The notes below the pieces were generated by a model that saw only the letters and a list, made by a program, of their open reading frames with translations, searched no databases and was not told the origin of the DNA. The translations under genes were made by a program, and so were the position numbers. Of a DNA stretch of 34,341 nucleotides, positions 14,997 to 20,887 are shown piece by piece; within the stretch, counting starts at the first letter, position 1; each line of letters starts with the position of its first letter. This DNA comes from JAYUZR01 sp043751595 (GTDB taxonomy: Bacteria; Patescibacteriota; UBA1384; CAILIB01), in the NCBI GenBank assembly GCA_043751595.1, contig JAYUZR010000014.1:1-34341 (forward strand). Direction: 5' to 3'.

Positions 14997-16973
14997 TTAG
15001 GCTAGGGTAGGGGCGTCTTTTTGGACGCCAGTATCAGCCTCTAGCATAGCAGTGAGTTCTTCTCCGGTGATAGTCTCTTTTTCGATTAGCTCTTCGGCCA
15101 GGTGATTGAGTGCCTTCAGGTGCTTCTGCAGCACTTCTTTAGCGCGTTTTTCAGCACCGGCCATAATTACCAATACCTGCTTATCGATATCTTCAGAAAC
15201 AGCCTCTGAGTAATCTTTGCTTTCGGAGATGGTGCGGCCAAAGAGTTGGTCTTGGTGCTCGCCGTAGGTACGCAGGCCAAGTGGGCTCATACCGTAGCGG
15301 GTAATCATGTTGCGAGCGATAGCGGTTGCTCGCTGAAGATCGTTTGAAGCACCAGTAGTAATACTGCCGATAACCAATTGCTCGGCTAGGCGTCCACCAA
15401 GTAGCATAGCAAGCTCGTCGTGGAACTTTTCTTCGCTTACCATGTGGCGATCTTCTTTAGGGAGGCTCCAGGTAAGGCCGAGGGCGTTTCCGCGACTAAT
15501 AACGGTTACCTTGTGGACATCGTCAGTGTGAGGAAGAACATGTCCAACAATGGCGTGGCCAGCTTCGTGGACGGCAGTGATGCGCTTTTCTTCTGGATGA
15601 AGCACGCGACTTGGGCGCTCTGGTCCGACCAAAACCTTTTCGGCGGCTTCGTGCAGAATGGCCTGAGTGATCTCGGTAAGATTATTGCGAGCAGCAAGAA
15701 TTGCCGCTTCGTTCATAATATTTTTAAGCTCAGCCGGGGACATGCCAGCGGTTTGGCTGGCGATCTTATCAAGATCGATGTTGGTAGCCAGCGGCTTTTT
15801 CTCAGCGTAAATCTTAAGTACCTGTAGACGCTCGTCCTTAGTAGGAAGATCGACCGTTACACGGCGATCGAAGCGACCAGGGCGAAGCAGGGCGGGATCG
15901 AGTACATCTTGGCGGTTGGTTGCAGCCATAACGATAACGCCAGCATCGGTTTCGAAGCCATCCATCTCTACCAAGATTTGGTTGAGGGTTTGCTCACGCT
16001 CATCGTGACCACCACCCATGCCAGAACCACGCTGGCGCCCAATGGCATCTAGCTCGTCGATAAAAATGATACAAGGACTGTTCTTTTTAGCCTTGGCGAA
16101 GAGATCGCGCACGCGAGAAGCACCAACACCGACGAACATCTCGACAAATTCGGAAGCAGACAGTGAGAAGAAGGGAACCTTGGCTTCGCCAGCAACGGCT
16201 TTAGCTAGCAGGGTTTTACCGGTTCCTGGAGGGCCCACAAGGAGGATTCCTTTAGGAATCTCGGCACCCATTGCCTGGAACTTTTTAGGATTCTTGAGGA
16301 ACTCTACTTCTTCCATTAGTTCTTGCTTGGCCTCTGCCTGACCAGCAACATCTTTAAAGCGGACTTTAGGACGAATAGCGGTGCGAGCCTTGCTCTGGCC
16401 AAAGTTCATGGCACGCATATTGGCGCCAGAGGTGGCACGCATCATGTAGTAGATGATTCCAAAGACGAGAATAGAAGGAAGAACCAGCTGCAGGATGGTG
16501 ATCCAGATAGCGCTGGTGTTATCAGTGGTGACTACAATCTCTGTTTTCTCAGTAGTAATGCCGTAATCTTTGAGGCTATCAAAATCGCGGACCTCGGCTA
16601 CGCGCTCTTCGCCACCCTTAAGCTTAATGGTAAGGGCGGTGTTATTGGTTACGGTAACCTTTTCTACTTCTCCGGCGGCTACCTTCTTACTAAGCTCTGA
16701 AAGGCCAATTTCTTGGGTGGTCTTTTTGTAAGGATTAGCAAAGGTAGCAATGGCGCCGAGCACCACAAGAAAGCCAACAATCCATATAAGGCTGCGCATG
16801 CCAGAGTTTGGTGGCATGGGAGCGCCAGGGCGTTGCCCTGGGCGGCGTGGGGCTGGTGTTTCTTCGGGTTCTTCGTCTAGATCTGCATCGGAATCTGCAG
16901 TATCTAGGATGATTTCGGGCTCGTGAGTTGGATCTTCGATTTCGGGGTCTTGTTCAGGGTTTGGGCGTTGCAT
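14997..16973 (-). CDS. ftsH: ATP-dependent zinc metalloprotease FtsH
   Basis: 658 residues. An unusual acidic/Pro-rich N-terminal extension (1-58) precedes the first membrane helix (about 60-79). A small extracytoplasmic domain is followed by a second helix (about 155-178). The AAA domain has Walker A GPPGTGKT (247-254), Walker B CIIFIDELDAIG and the second region of homology ATNRQDVLDPALLRPGRFDR. The zinc site is HEAGH at 469-473. FtsH degrades unassembled membrane proteins and regulatory proteins. It is the first gene of the unit with murJ and lepA. Its promoter carries the same TGTAAA-N6-TTTACA dyad as the chaperone promoter. Confidence 0.97.
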   Translation of the reverse strand: MQRPNPEQDPEIEDPTHEPEIILDTADSDADLDEEPEETPAPRRPGQRPGAPMPPNSGMRSLIWIVGFLVVLGAIATFANPYKKTTQEIGLSELSKKVAAGEVEKVTVTNNTALTIKLKGGEERVAEVRDFDSLKDYGITTEKTEIVVTTDNTSAIWITILQLVLPSILVFGIIYYMMRATSGANMRAMNFGQSKARTAIRPKVRFKDVAGQAEAKQELMEEVEFLKNPKKFQAMGAEIPKGILLVGPPGTGKTLLAKAVAGEAKVPFFSLSASEFVEMFVGVGASRVRDLFAKAKKNSPCIIFIDELDAIGRQRGSGMGGGHDEREQTLNQILVEMDGFETDAGVIVMAATNRQDVLDPALLRPGRFDRRVTVDLPTKDERLQVLKIYAEKKPLATNIDLDKIASQTAGMSPAELKNIMNEAAILAARNNLTEITQAILHEAAEKVLVGPERPSRVLHPEEKRITAVHEAGHAIVGHVLPHTDDVHKVTVISRGNALGLTWSLPKEDRHMVSEEKFHDELAMLLGGRLAEQLVIGSITTGASNDLQRATAIARNMITRYGMSPLGLRTYGEHQDQLFGRTISESKDYSEAVSEDIDKQVLVIMAGAEKRAKEVLQKHLKALNHLAEELIEKETITGEELTAMLEADTGVQKDAPTLA

Positions 16974-17027
16974 ACTTGACAGTAACTTTCGAGTTGGGTA
17001 GTCTCCTGGACGCAGGCTACTTGCAAG

Positions 17028-17056
17028 AGTATGGCAGGAGCACTCTCCACTGTAAA
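17028..17056 (-). promoter_or_regulatory. ftsH promoter
   Basis: On the minus strand, TTTACA (17051-17056, 5 of 6), exactly 17 nt, then CATACT (17028-17033, 4 of 6). Transcription would start near 17021, giving a leader of about 48 nt. The -35 hexamer is one arm of the palindromic operator. Confidence 0.55.
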
Positions 17057-17068
17057 GTGGAGTTTACA
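17051..17068. promoter_or_regulatory. Palindromic operator TGTAAA-N6-TTTACA (ftsH / tRNA-fMet)
   Basis: TGTAAA (17051-17056) and TTTACA (17063-17068) are perfect 6-bp arms 6 nt apart, the same core as at 3564-3581 in the chaperone promoter. One arm coincides with the ftsH -35. The other end is 4 nt before the first base of the plus-strand initiator tRNA, so a bound protein could affect both divergent transcripts. Confidence 0.6.
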
Positions 17069-17072
17069 TTTT

Positions 17073-17149
17073 AGCGGGGTGGAGCAGCCTGGAAGCTCGT
17101 CTGGCTCATAACCAGAAGGTCGTTGGTTCAAATCCAACCCCCGCTACCA
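17073..17149 (+). tRNA. Initiator tRNA-Met (CAU)
   Basis: 77-nt cloverleaf. The body TGGAGCAGCCTGGAAGCTCG is nearly identical to classical bacterial initiator tRNA, including A11:U24; the anticodon loop is CTCATAA and the T arm GTTGG-TTCAAAT-CCAAC. CCA is encoded. Two initiator hallmarks differ. Position 1:72 is an A:U pair instead of the usual unpaired C:A. The anticodon stem is TCTGG/CCAGA, so only two of the three conserved G:C pairs (30:40 and 31:39) are present, with U29:A41 replacing the third. Confidence 0.93.
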
Positions 17150-17212
17150 AAGAAAAGAGAGGTCCTACGGACCTCTCTTTTCTTTGCAAAGAAGGAAGAG
17201 TTGGATTTGAAC
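17126..17212. repeat. Inverted repeat: T arm of tRNA-fMet mirrored beyond its terminator
   Basis: GTTCAAATCCAAC in the T arm (17126-17138) is repeated perfectly in inverse at 17200-17212, on the far side of the terminator hairpin. With the terminator stem this forms a long imperfect palindrome, the same arrangement as at tRNA-Lys. Confidence 0.75.
17148..17186 (+). terminator. Terminator-like hairpin abutting the tRNA CCA end
   Basis: CAAAGAAAAGAGAGGTCC (17148-17165) and its exact complement at 17169-17186 form an 18-bp perfect stem with loop TAC. It begins inside the CCA of tRNA-fMet. The 3' arm is pyrimidine-rich (TCTCTTTTCTTTG) but no separate T-tract follows. Confidence 0.65.
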
Positions 17213-17395
17213 AGCCGGATGGGTCGGAAACCTTGCCAAGGTTTCCGTGTAGGAGGGTAGCTTACGATCCCAGGAAATGTAAGAAAGTAAGCGTCAAGGG
17301 AACCGAGGGTTCCCTGGGAGCGAACAAGTGAGGATTTACTCCGAACGATAGGGAGCGACGTTCAACTCCCAACCCCTCTGCAAGTTTGTAAAACC
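17213..17395. other. Gene-free, hairpin-rich segment after tRNA-fMet
   Basis: No credible gene. Three clean hairpins lie in series: CGGAAACCTT (17225-17234) / 17238-17247, AGGGAACC (17297-17304) / 17308-17315, and GGGAG (17351-17355) / CTCCC (17366-17370). GTTCAACTCCC at 17360-17370 is shared with the segment after tRNA-Lys. It may be a decayed element or an uncharacterised structured RNA; direction of transcription is not clear. Confidence 0.4.
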
Positions 17396-17404
17396 TGCTA
17401 TAAC
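17396..17404 (+). promoter_or_regulatory. Extended -10 promoter for the gene at 17427
   Basis: TGC-TATAAC: a TGn extension directly before TATAAC (17399-17404), with no good -35. The predicted start is near 17411, just upstream of the Shine-Dalgarno AAGGGAG (17414-17420), which lies 6 nt before the ATG. Confidence 0.5.
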
Positions 17405-17426
17405 TCCTACAAAAAGGGAGTCTGAG

Positions 17427-17957
17427 ATGAAAAAGTACTTTGAGTCGTTCAAAAAGTGGAGCAATGGTCTTCGCATTCCCAGTTGGGTAACTCTACTCGG
17501 TGTGGTGTCCTTCATGTTTCTCAATACGATTCTCATGGGCGCACTGGCGCATCGCTTCGCTCCTGAATGCTTCGCGGCGATAACAGGTATTAATGCACTT
17601 GCAGCTGTGGTCCAAAAGATTACGGTTCCCCTTGCAATACTATACCTGGTCATTGTTGCCAAAAGGCAGGGCGTAGAAGGTCTTAAGGGATTTAAGACAG
17701 TAGAGAATCCTATATTCCGATTAATCTTCTGGATAAATCGGATTGCGTCATGCACTCCTGCGGTTTACGGCCTTGTAATAGGTATCGGGAAGTTCCCCTG
17801 GATCGTTATAGTTTACATTGCCGTCGATCTGGGTGCAGCGATCATAGTTGCTTTGGCAGCCGACAAAGGAATCGCGAAAGTCGCAGAGGAGGCCGAAAAA
17901 ATCACTCCAATACTGCAAGAAAGGATGGAAAAGCTCAAAGCCCGCTACGGTAAGTAG
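17427..17957 (+). CDS. Predicted membrane protein of unknown function
   Basis: 176 residues, not recognised. A basic amphipathic N-terminus (MKKYFESFKKWSNGLR) is followed by hydrophobic segments at about 21-42, 56-77, 100-118 and 124-143. A charged helical tail closes it (VAEEAEKITPILQERMEKLKARYGK). The start is supported by Shine-Dalgarno AAGGGAG. The stop codon lies inside the terminator stem. It is isolated from other operons, with its own promoter and terminator, in the hairpin-rich region next to tRNA-fMet, so it may be accessory DNA. Confidence 0.7.
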   Translation: MKKYFESFKKWSNGLRIPSWVTLLGVVSFMFLNTILMGALAHRFAPECFAAITGINALAAVVQKITVPLAILYLVIVAKRQGVEGLKGFKTVENPIFRLIFWINRIASCTPAVYGLVIGIGKFPWIVIVYIAVDLGAAIIVALAADKGIAKVAEEAEKITPILQERMEKLKARYGK

Positions 17958-17965
17958 CGGGCTTT
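17937..17965 (+). terminator. Terminator overlapping the end of the 17427 gene
   Basis: AAAGCCCGCTAC (17937-17948) / GTAGCGGGCTTT (17954-17965), a 12-bp perfect stem with loop GGTAA. It contains the TAG stop codon; the A/T ends of the stem supply a short T-tract in either direction. Confidence 0.75.
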
Positions 17966-18014
17966 GTCATCGGTTGCTACATTCAACTCCAGAAGCTTTC
18001 TTCTTGCTTTGAAA

Positions 18015-18020
18015 TATAAT
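18015..18020 (+). promoter_or_regulatory. -10 element for the gene at 18052
   Basis: A perfect TATAAT, 31 nt before the ATG. No convincing -35 is visible at 16-18 nt. A weak Shine-Dalgarno (AAAGG) lies about 7 nt before the start codon. Confidence 0.5.
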
Positions 18021-18051
18021 TCTGGTACAAGAAACAAAAGAAAGGTAAAAC

Positions 18052-18435
18052 ATGGAAGAAAGTTTTTTTCAGAAGTGGGTCCTGGCACCCGCTGAAGAGA
18101 TGGAGCGCTACATTGCTGATAAGGGCGGAATGCCGGAAATTGCGCTAGCAGCAAAGAGCTTACTGGTCGCACTGCAAAAAACCGAAGATCAGATTCTTAA
18201 TGCAGCAATGGCGAGTAGGTTTCCCAGAAAAGTTTCGGAATGGTTCGTGGTAAACGCTGGTGAGATTACATTTGCCCCACTGGTGCAAGAGTTTATTGAT
18301 CAAGAAGGGGAGGCGGGTCATAAGCGTGGCGTCTTATTACTTCGTTGCCGTGCCTTACGTGCGAATCTCATGAACCTTATCTACGAACTAGTTCTCCTTC
18401 GGGTAGATCTAGTAACTTCTTCGGAGGAGATGTAG
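18052..18435 (+). CDS. Small helical protein of unknown function (127 aa)
   Basis: Not recognised. 127 residues, no signal peptide or membrane helix. The sequence reads as five or six amphipathic helices (EEMERYIADKGG, IALAAKSLLVALQKTEDQIL, LRANLMNLIYELVLLRVDLV), suggesting a soluble helical bundle. It has its own -10 box, a weak Shine-Dalgarno sequence and a strong terminator, so it is a single-gene unit. It faces the convergent metallophosphoesterase gene. Confidence 0.7.
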   Translation: MEESFFQKWVLAPAEEMERYIADKGGMPEIALAAKSLLVALQKTEDQILNAAMASRFPRKVSEWFVVNAGEITFAPLVQEFIDQEGEAGHKRGVLLLRCRALRANLMNLIYELVLLRVDLVTSSEEM

Positions 18436-18445
18436 CTCCAAAAAG

Positions 18446-18479
18446 AAAATACCCCCGCGAATCTCGCGGGGGTATTTTT
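18446..18479. terminator. Bidirectional terminator
   Basis: AAAATACCCCCGCGA (18446-18460) / TCGCGGGGGTATTTT (18464-18478), a 15-bp perfect stem with loop ATC and a T-tract. The A-rich 5' arm makes it work equally for the minus-strand metallophosphoesterase gene, whose stop lies 4 nt away. Confidence 0.9.
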
Positions 18480-18482
18480 GAA

Positions 18483-19010
18483 CTAAAGCGTAATTACCTC
18501 TACCTCATTGCTTTCGGTATCCCACACCATGCAGGTAGTTTTGCCGGTTCTTTTCCCGTAGAGCTCACCTGGGTTTGCCAAAAGAACTTCGCGGCCGTCC
18601 GCTAGGGTAACAACTTCTTGATACAGCTGATGGGTGTGCCCATGAAACACAGCATCATACTTTCCTGATAACGCAGCAATCCGGCCAATTTCTGGGTAGT
18701 GGGTGAGAAAGATCTTTTTTCCGGCCAGTTCTAGTTCGCGGAAATCTCCGGTGGCAACATCAACTTTTCCGTGGCGAGAAACCTGGTAGCCCATAAGCTT
18801 ATCGCCATCGTTATTTCCCCACACTCCGTACCATTGGATTTCGCCAGCATCCGCCATCTCTTTAAGCATAAAGGGCGCCATAAAATCGCCAAGGTGAAAG
18901 GCGGTAGTAATCTCTCGCTCGCGGAAGGCAGTAATCGCAGCCTGAAGGGCTTCGAGACTATCGTGTGAATCGGAGCAGATGCCAATAATCATGCGAGAGG
19001 TTGAGCTCAT
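18483..19010 (-). CDS. YfcE/MJ0936-type metallophosphoesterase
   Basis: 175 residues from the chosen ATG. Calcineurin-like metal motifs are in order: DSHD (D14, H16), HLGDF (D42), GNND (65-68), THY (H104) and GHTH (123-126). The size and motif spacing match the YfcE/MJ0936 group of small phosphodiesterases, which hydrolyse artificial phosphodiesters; a physiological substrate is not known from the sequence. The frame opens further upstream (19031), but AGGAG at 19018-19022 lies 7 nt before the ATG at 19010 and decides the start. This exact binding-site/start segment has an antisense copy in the leader, so translation may be switched by RNA folding. Confidence 0.88.
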   Translation of the reverse strand: MSSTSRMIIGICSDSHDSLEALQAAITAFREREITTAFHLGDFMAPFMLKEMADAGEIQWYGVWGNNDGDKLMGYQVSRHGKVDVATGDFRELELAGKKIFLTHYPEIGRIAALSGKYDAVFHGHTHQLYQEVVTLADGREVLLANPGELYGKRTGKTTCMVWDTESNEVEVITL

Positions 19011-19163
19011 TTCAATACTCCTGGTTAACAAAATAATACTGATTTCTTAGTGAAAGTTGGCAAGGGCGAGGAGATGTATTGAGCGATACATCGGCGAGGT
19101 TTTGGTAACTTGCAACAGAAATCAGCATGATTTGGATTGAAAGGGAGTTTTGAAATGAGCTCA
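19002..19163 (-). promoter_or_regulatory. Sequestering hairpin covering the RBS and start codon of the metallophosphoesterase
   Basis: The mRNA segment GGAGTATTGAAATGAGCTCA (19021 to 19002, minus strand) contains the ribosome binding site and AUG. Its antisense copy lies upstream at 19163-19144 and matches at 19 of 20 positions. The interval folds further: CTGATTTCT/AGAAATCAG (19117-19125 with 19039-19047) and ATGTAT/ATACAT (19074-19079 with 19086-19091). The whole is one long hairpin that would hide the initiation site. Confidence 0.7.
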
Positions 19164-19273
19164 CTAGATGGAGATCGTATCCTAGCCAGGCGCACAGACT
19201 GCCTATGATTGCTCATACAGAGTCTGGCTCTAAGTCCTGGCTAGGGTACCATACCCATCTAGCCCCTTCCAAA
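19131..19273 (-). ncRNA. Nested stem domain in the metallophosphoesterase leader (candidate sensor)
   Basis: Minus-strand RNA with stacked helices: CTAGATGG (19164-19171) / CCATCTAG (19255-19262), a 10-bp perfect CCTAGCCAGG (19181-19190) / CCTGGCTAGG (19236-19245), CAGACT (19195-19200) / AGTCTG (19221-19226), and TATGA/TCATA closed by a GCAA (GNRA) loop on this strand. An outer pairing, TTTGG+AAGGG (19131-19145) with CCCTT+CCAAA (19264-19273), would use bases next to and partly within the antisense arm of the sequestering hairpin. It does not match RNase P, tmRNA, SRP RNA or T-box signatures known to me. Confidence 0.5.
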
Positions 19274-19380
19274 GGCATCGCTACCAAGTGCAAATCCTTC
19301 ATGGTGCTCACGGATAATTCCTTGGTGTTCGTGCTATCTTCATAATTTTACTACGTAAATCCATGAAGATAGAGGCTTCG
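19274..19380. other. Gene-free segment between the CAU tRNA and the leader domain
   Basis: No gene. It holds two more stems: ACCAAG (19283-19288) / CTTGGT (19321-19326) and a 10-bp perfect CTATCTTCAT (19334-19343) / ATGAAGATAG (19363-19372). No convincing promoter for the leader was found, so the leader may be made by read-through from the tRNA. Confidence 0.4.
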
Positions 19381-19419
19381 CACCAGATGTATAGTGCCGA
19401 AGGCACTATACATCTGGTG
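19381..19419 (-). terminator. Perfect hairpin beginning in the CCA end of the CAU tRNA
   Basis: CACCAGATGTATAGTGCC (19381-19398) pairs over 18 bp with 19402-19419 around loop GAA. The tRNA-proximal arm includes the last acceptor base, the discriminator and CCA. No T-tract follows, so it may be a processing or pause hairpin and not a true terminator. Confidence 0.5.
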
Positions 19420-19489
19420 ACAAGGGCGGGAATCGAACCCGCGACCAAGAGCTTATGAGTCTCCTGCTCTACCGCTGAGCTACCCTGTC
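19415..19489 (-). tRNA. tRNA with CAU anticodon (elongator Met or Ile2)
   Basis: 75-nt cloverleaf: acceptor GACAGGG/CCTTGTC, discriminator A, encoded CCA, D arm GCTC/GAGC, anticodon loop CTCATAA, T arm GCGGG-TTCGAAT-CCCGC. The stretch GAGCAGG-GACTCATAA and the following CTTGGTCGC resemble bacterial tRNA-Ile(CAU), which needs lysidine, more than the usual elongator Met, but the identity is not settled by eye. The anticodon stem GGAGA/GCTCT has an A31:G39 mismatch. Confidence 0.88.
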
Positions 19490-19541
19490 GCACACAAAAA
19501 CCTTACAACACATTCGTGCGCAAGCACAGTAGCAGTTCTTC

Positions 19542-19550
19542 TGGTACTAT
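19542..19550 (+). promoter_or_regulatory. Extended -10 promoter for the glycosyltransferase (leaderless geometry)
   Basis: TGG-TACTAT: a TGn extension before TACTAT (19545-19550), which ends 7 nt before the ATG at 19558. No clear -35. The transcript would begin at the start codon. Confidence 0.45.
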
Positions 19551-19557
19551 TCTAGCC

Positions 19558-20658
19558 ATGCGCGTCCTGATTGTAAGCGAGTCTTACGCCCCTACCATTT
19601 CTGGAGTAGCAATAAGCGTAGGCAACGAGGCCCGCTTTTTGGCATCGCAGGGTCATCAGGTTACGGTGCTTACTCCTCGCCAGGCTGCACCACCTCCCGA
19701 TGAAGCCGGAATCACCGTCTTGGCTACGCCTTCGGTGCTTAATCCCTTCCGCAAAGGAAGTAGGATGAGCTCCTCGGTCGCGGGCGTGGTAAAAAAAGCG
19801 CTCAAAGAAGTGCAGCCAGAGGTAATTCATTTACACGATCCTGGGGTACTCGCCTCGGCGGTGGCACATGCAGCGGGTACAACGCCCTTAATCTGGACAC
19901 AACATTTTCTCCCAGCCTTTGCCACCCGGTATCTCCCGGTGTTTCTGCAAAAACGAGCGGCACAGAGCTTGGTTACTCGACTGACTAAGTTATATAGGCA
20001 GGCCAAGGTGGTCATTGCTCCCAGTACCTACGTAGTAGATGCCCTAAGCGGTCAACTTCCAGGTGTAACCTGGAAGGTAATTAGTAATGGGGTTGCCGCT
20101 CAAGAATATAAGCCAGTACAGCGGGAATCGAACCAACTTTTGTATGTAGGAAGGCTAACCGCCGATAAGCAGGTGCACTTGCTTATCCAAATGCTACCAC
20201 TTCTTCCTTCGGCAACATTAGTAATTATCGGTGATGGGGCCGAGCGAGAGACGCTCGAGCACCTAGCGAAGCAGCTTAAGGTTTCTGAGCGGATCACCTT
20301 TTTGGGATGGCAGCCAAGTGCCCGCATTCAAGAGGCGCTTTCCGCGTGCTCGGTCTTTTGTATGCCCTGTGATATTGAAACTGAATCAATCGCCACGCTA
20401 GAAGCACTCATGCAAGCTACACCGGTAGTGGTGGCGCAAGATGGCGCTGTGCAGGAACTGGTTGCCGGTGAAAGAGGCTTTGCGGTTGCTGCCGCTACAC
20501 CAGAGGCTTGGGCAGAAACAGTCGGCTATGTACTGGCTAATCAAGAATTGGCACAAAAACAGGCCCTGCGCGCGCGGGCCTGGGTGCTGGAGTGGCGCTC
20601 GTTAGAGGCTAGTATGCGCCTAATAGGGCAAACCCTTACGGAATCTGTCCAGGTTTAA
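19558..20658 (+). CDS. GT4-family glycosyltransferase
   Basis: 366 residues from ATG 19558; 14 extra residues upstream (to 19516) lie in promoter sequence and lack family similarity. The GT-B fold is seen in the N-terminal MRVLIVSESYAPTISGVAISV and VIHLHDPGVLASAVAHAAG, and in the C-terminal LLYVGRLTADKQVHLLIQML, LVIIGDGAERETLEHLAKQL, ITFLGW and the nucleotide-sugar region ETESIATLEALMQATPVVVAQDGAVQELV. It resembles phosphatidylinositol- or diacylglycerol-mannosyl/glucosyltransferases of family GT4 that build glycolipids or envelope glycans on the cytosolic membrane face; the acceptor is unknown. It is monocistronic, and its end overlaps the convergent surface cluster by 23 bases. Confidence 0.9.
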   Translation: MRVLIVSESYAPTISGVAISVGNEARFLASQGHQVTVLTPRQAAPPPDEAGITVLATPSVLNPFRKGSRMSSSVAGVVKKALKEVQPEVIHLHDPGVLASAVAHAAGTTPLIWTQHFLPAFATRYLPVFLQKRAAQSLVTRLTKLYRQAKVVIAPSTYVVDALSGQLPGVTWKVISNGVAAQEYKPVQRESNQLLYVGRLTADKQVHLLIQMLPLLPSATLVIIGDGAERETLEHLAKQLKVSERITFLGWQPSARIQEALSACSVFCMPCDIETESIATLEALMQATPVVVAQDGAVQELVAGERGFAVAAATPEAWAETVGYVLANQELAQKQALRARAWVLEWRSLEASMRLIGQTLTESVQV

Positions 20659-20878
20659 GGGTTCCGGCTGGCTGTAAAACATCTTGGCTGGATGTACTAC
20701 TGGCTCCGCTTTGATTGCCTGTGGTTACGGGGATCGATTCTTGCCTCGTAGTTGCTGGCGCTGCCACTGGTCGTTGCCCCTCTGGCGCCAAAAGACTGGC
20801 AAATACCATAATCACACCCACAATAATGGCGATAATAACCCCGAAAAGGGTTTGTTCTGCAGCCTTTTTCTTTGCCAT
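20636..20878 (-). CDS. Small single-pass membrane protein (80 aa)
   Basis: 80 residues: a basic N-terminus (MAKKKAAEQ), one membrane helix (about 11-30, LFGVIIAIIVGVIMVFASLL), then a Pro/Ser/Thr/Gln-rich extracytoplasmic tail without recognisable fold. Unknown function. It is the last gene of the surface cluster, 9 nt after the 181-residue cohesin-like gene, and its 3' end overlaps the convergent glycosyltransferase gene. Confidence 0.65.
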   Translation of the reverse strand: MAKKKAAEQTLFGVIIAIIVGVIMVFASLLAPEGQRPVAAPATTRQESIPVTTGNQSGASSTSSQDVLQPAGTLKPGQIP

Positions 20879-20887
20879 GGGAGGGGG

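Noticed and set aside
17028..17068. CIRCE/HrcA operator upstream of ftsH (GAGTGCTCC-like bases are present).
   Set aside because: The second CIRCE half is missing; the only perfect dyad is TGTAAA-N6-TTTACA.
19213..19302. Minus-strand 29-codon ORF (MKDLHLVAMPLEGARWVWYP...) in the phosphoesterase leader with two Trp codons, resembling an attenuator leader peptide.
   Set aside because: No Shine-Dalgarno sequence, no tryptophan biosynthesis gene downstream, and the bases are better explained by the nested RNA stems.
19020..19330. RNase P RNA, tmRNA, SRP RNA or T-box leader.
   Set aside because: The conserved cores I know (for example GAGGAAAGTCC of RNase P, the tRNA-like ends of tmRNA, the T-box GGTGGNACC) are absent.
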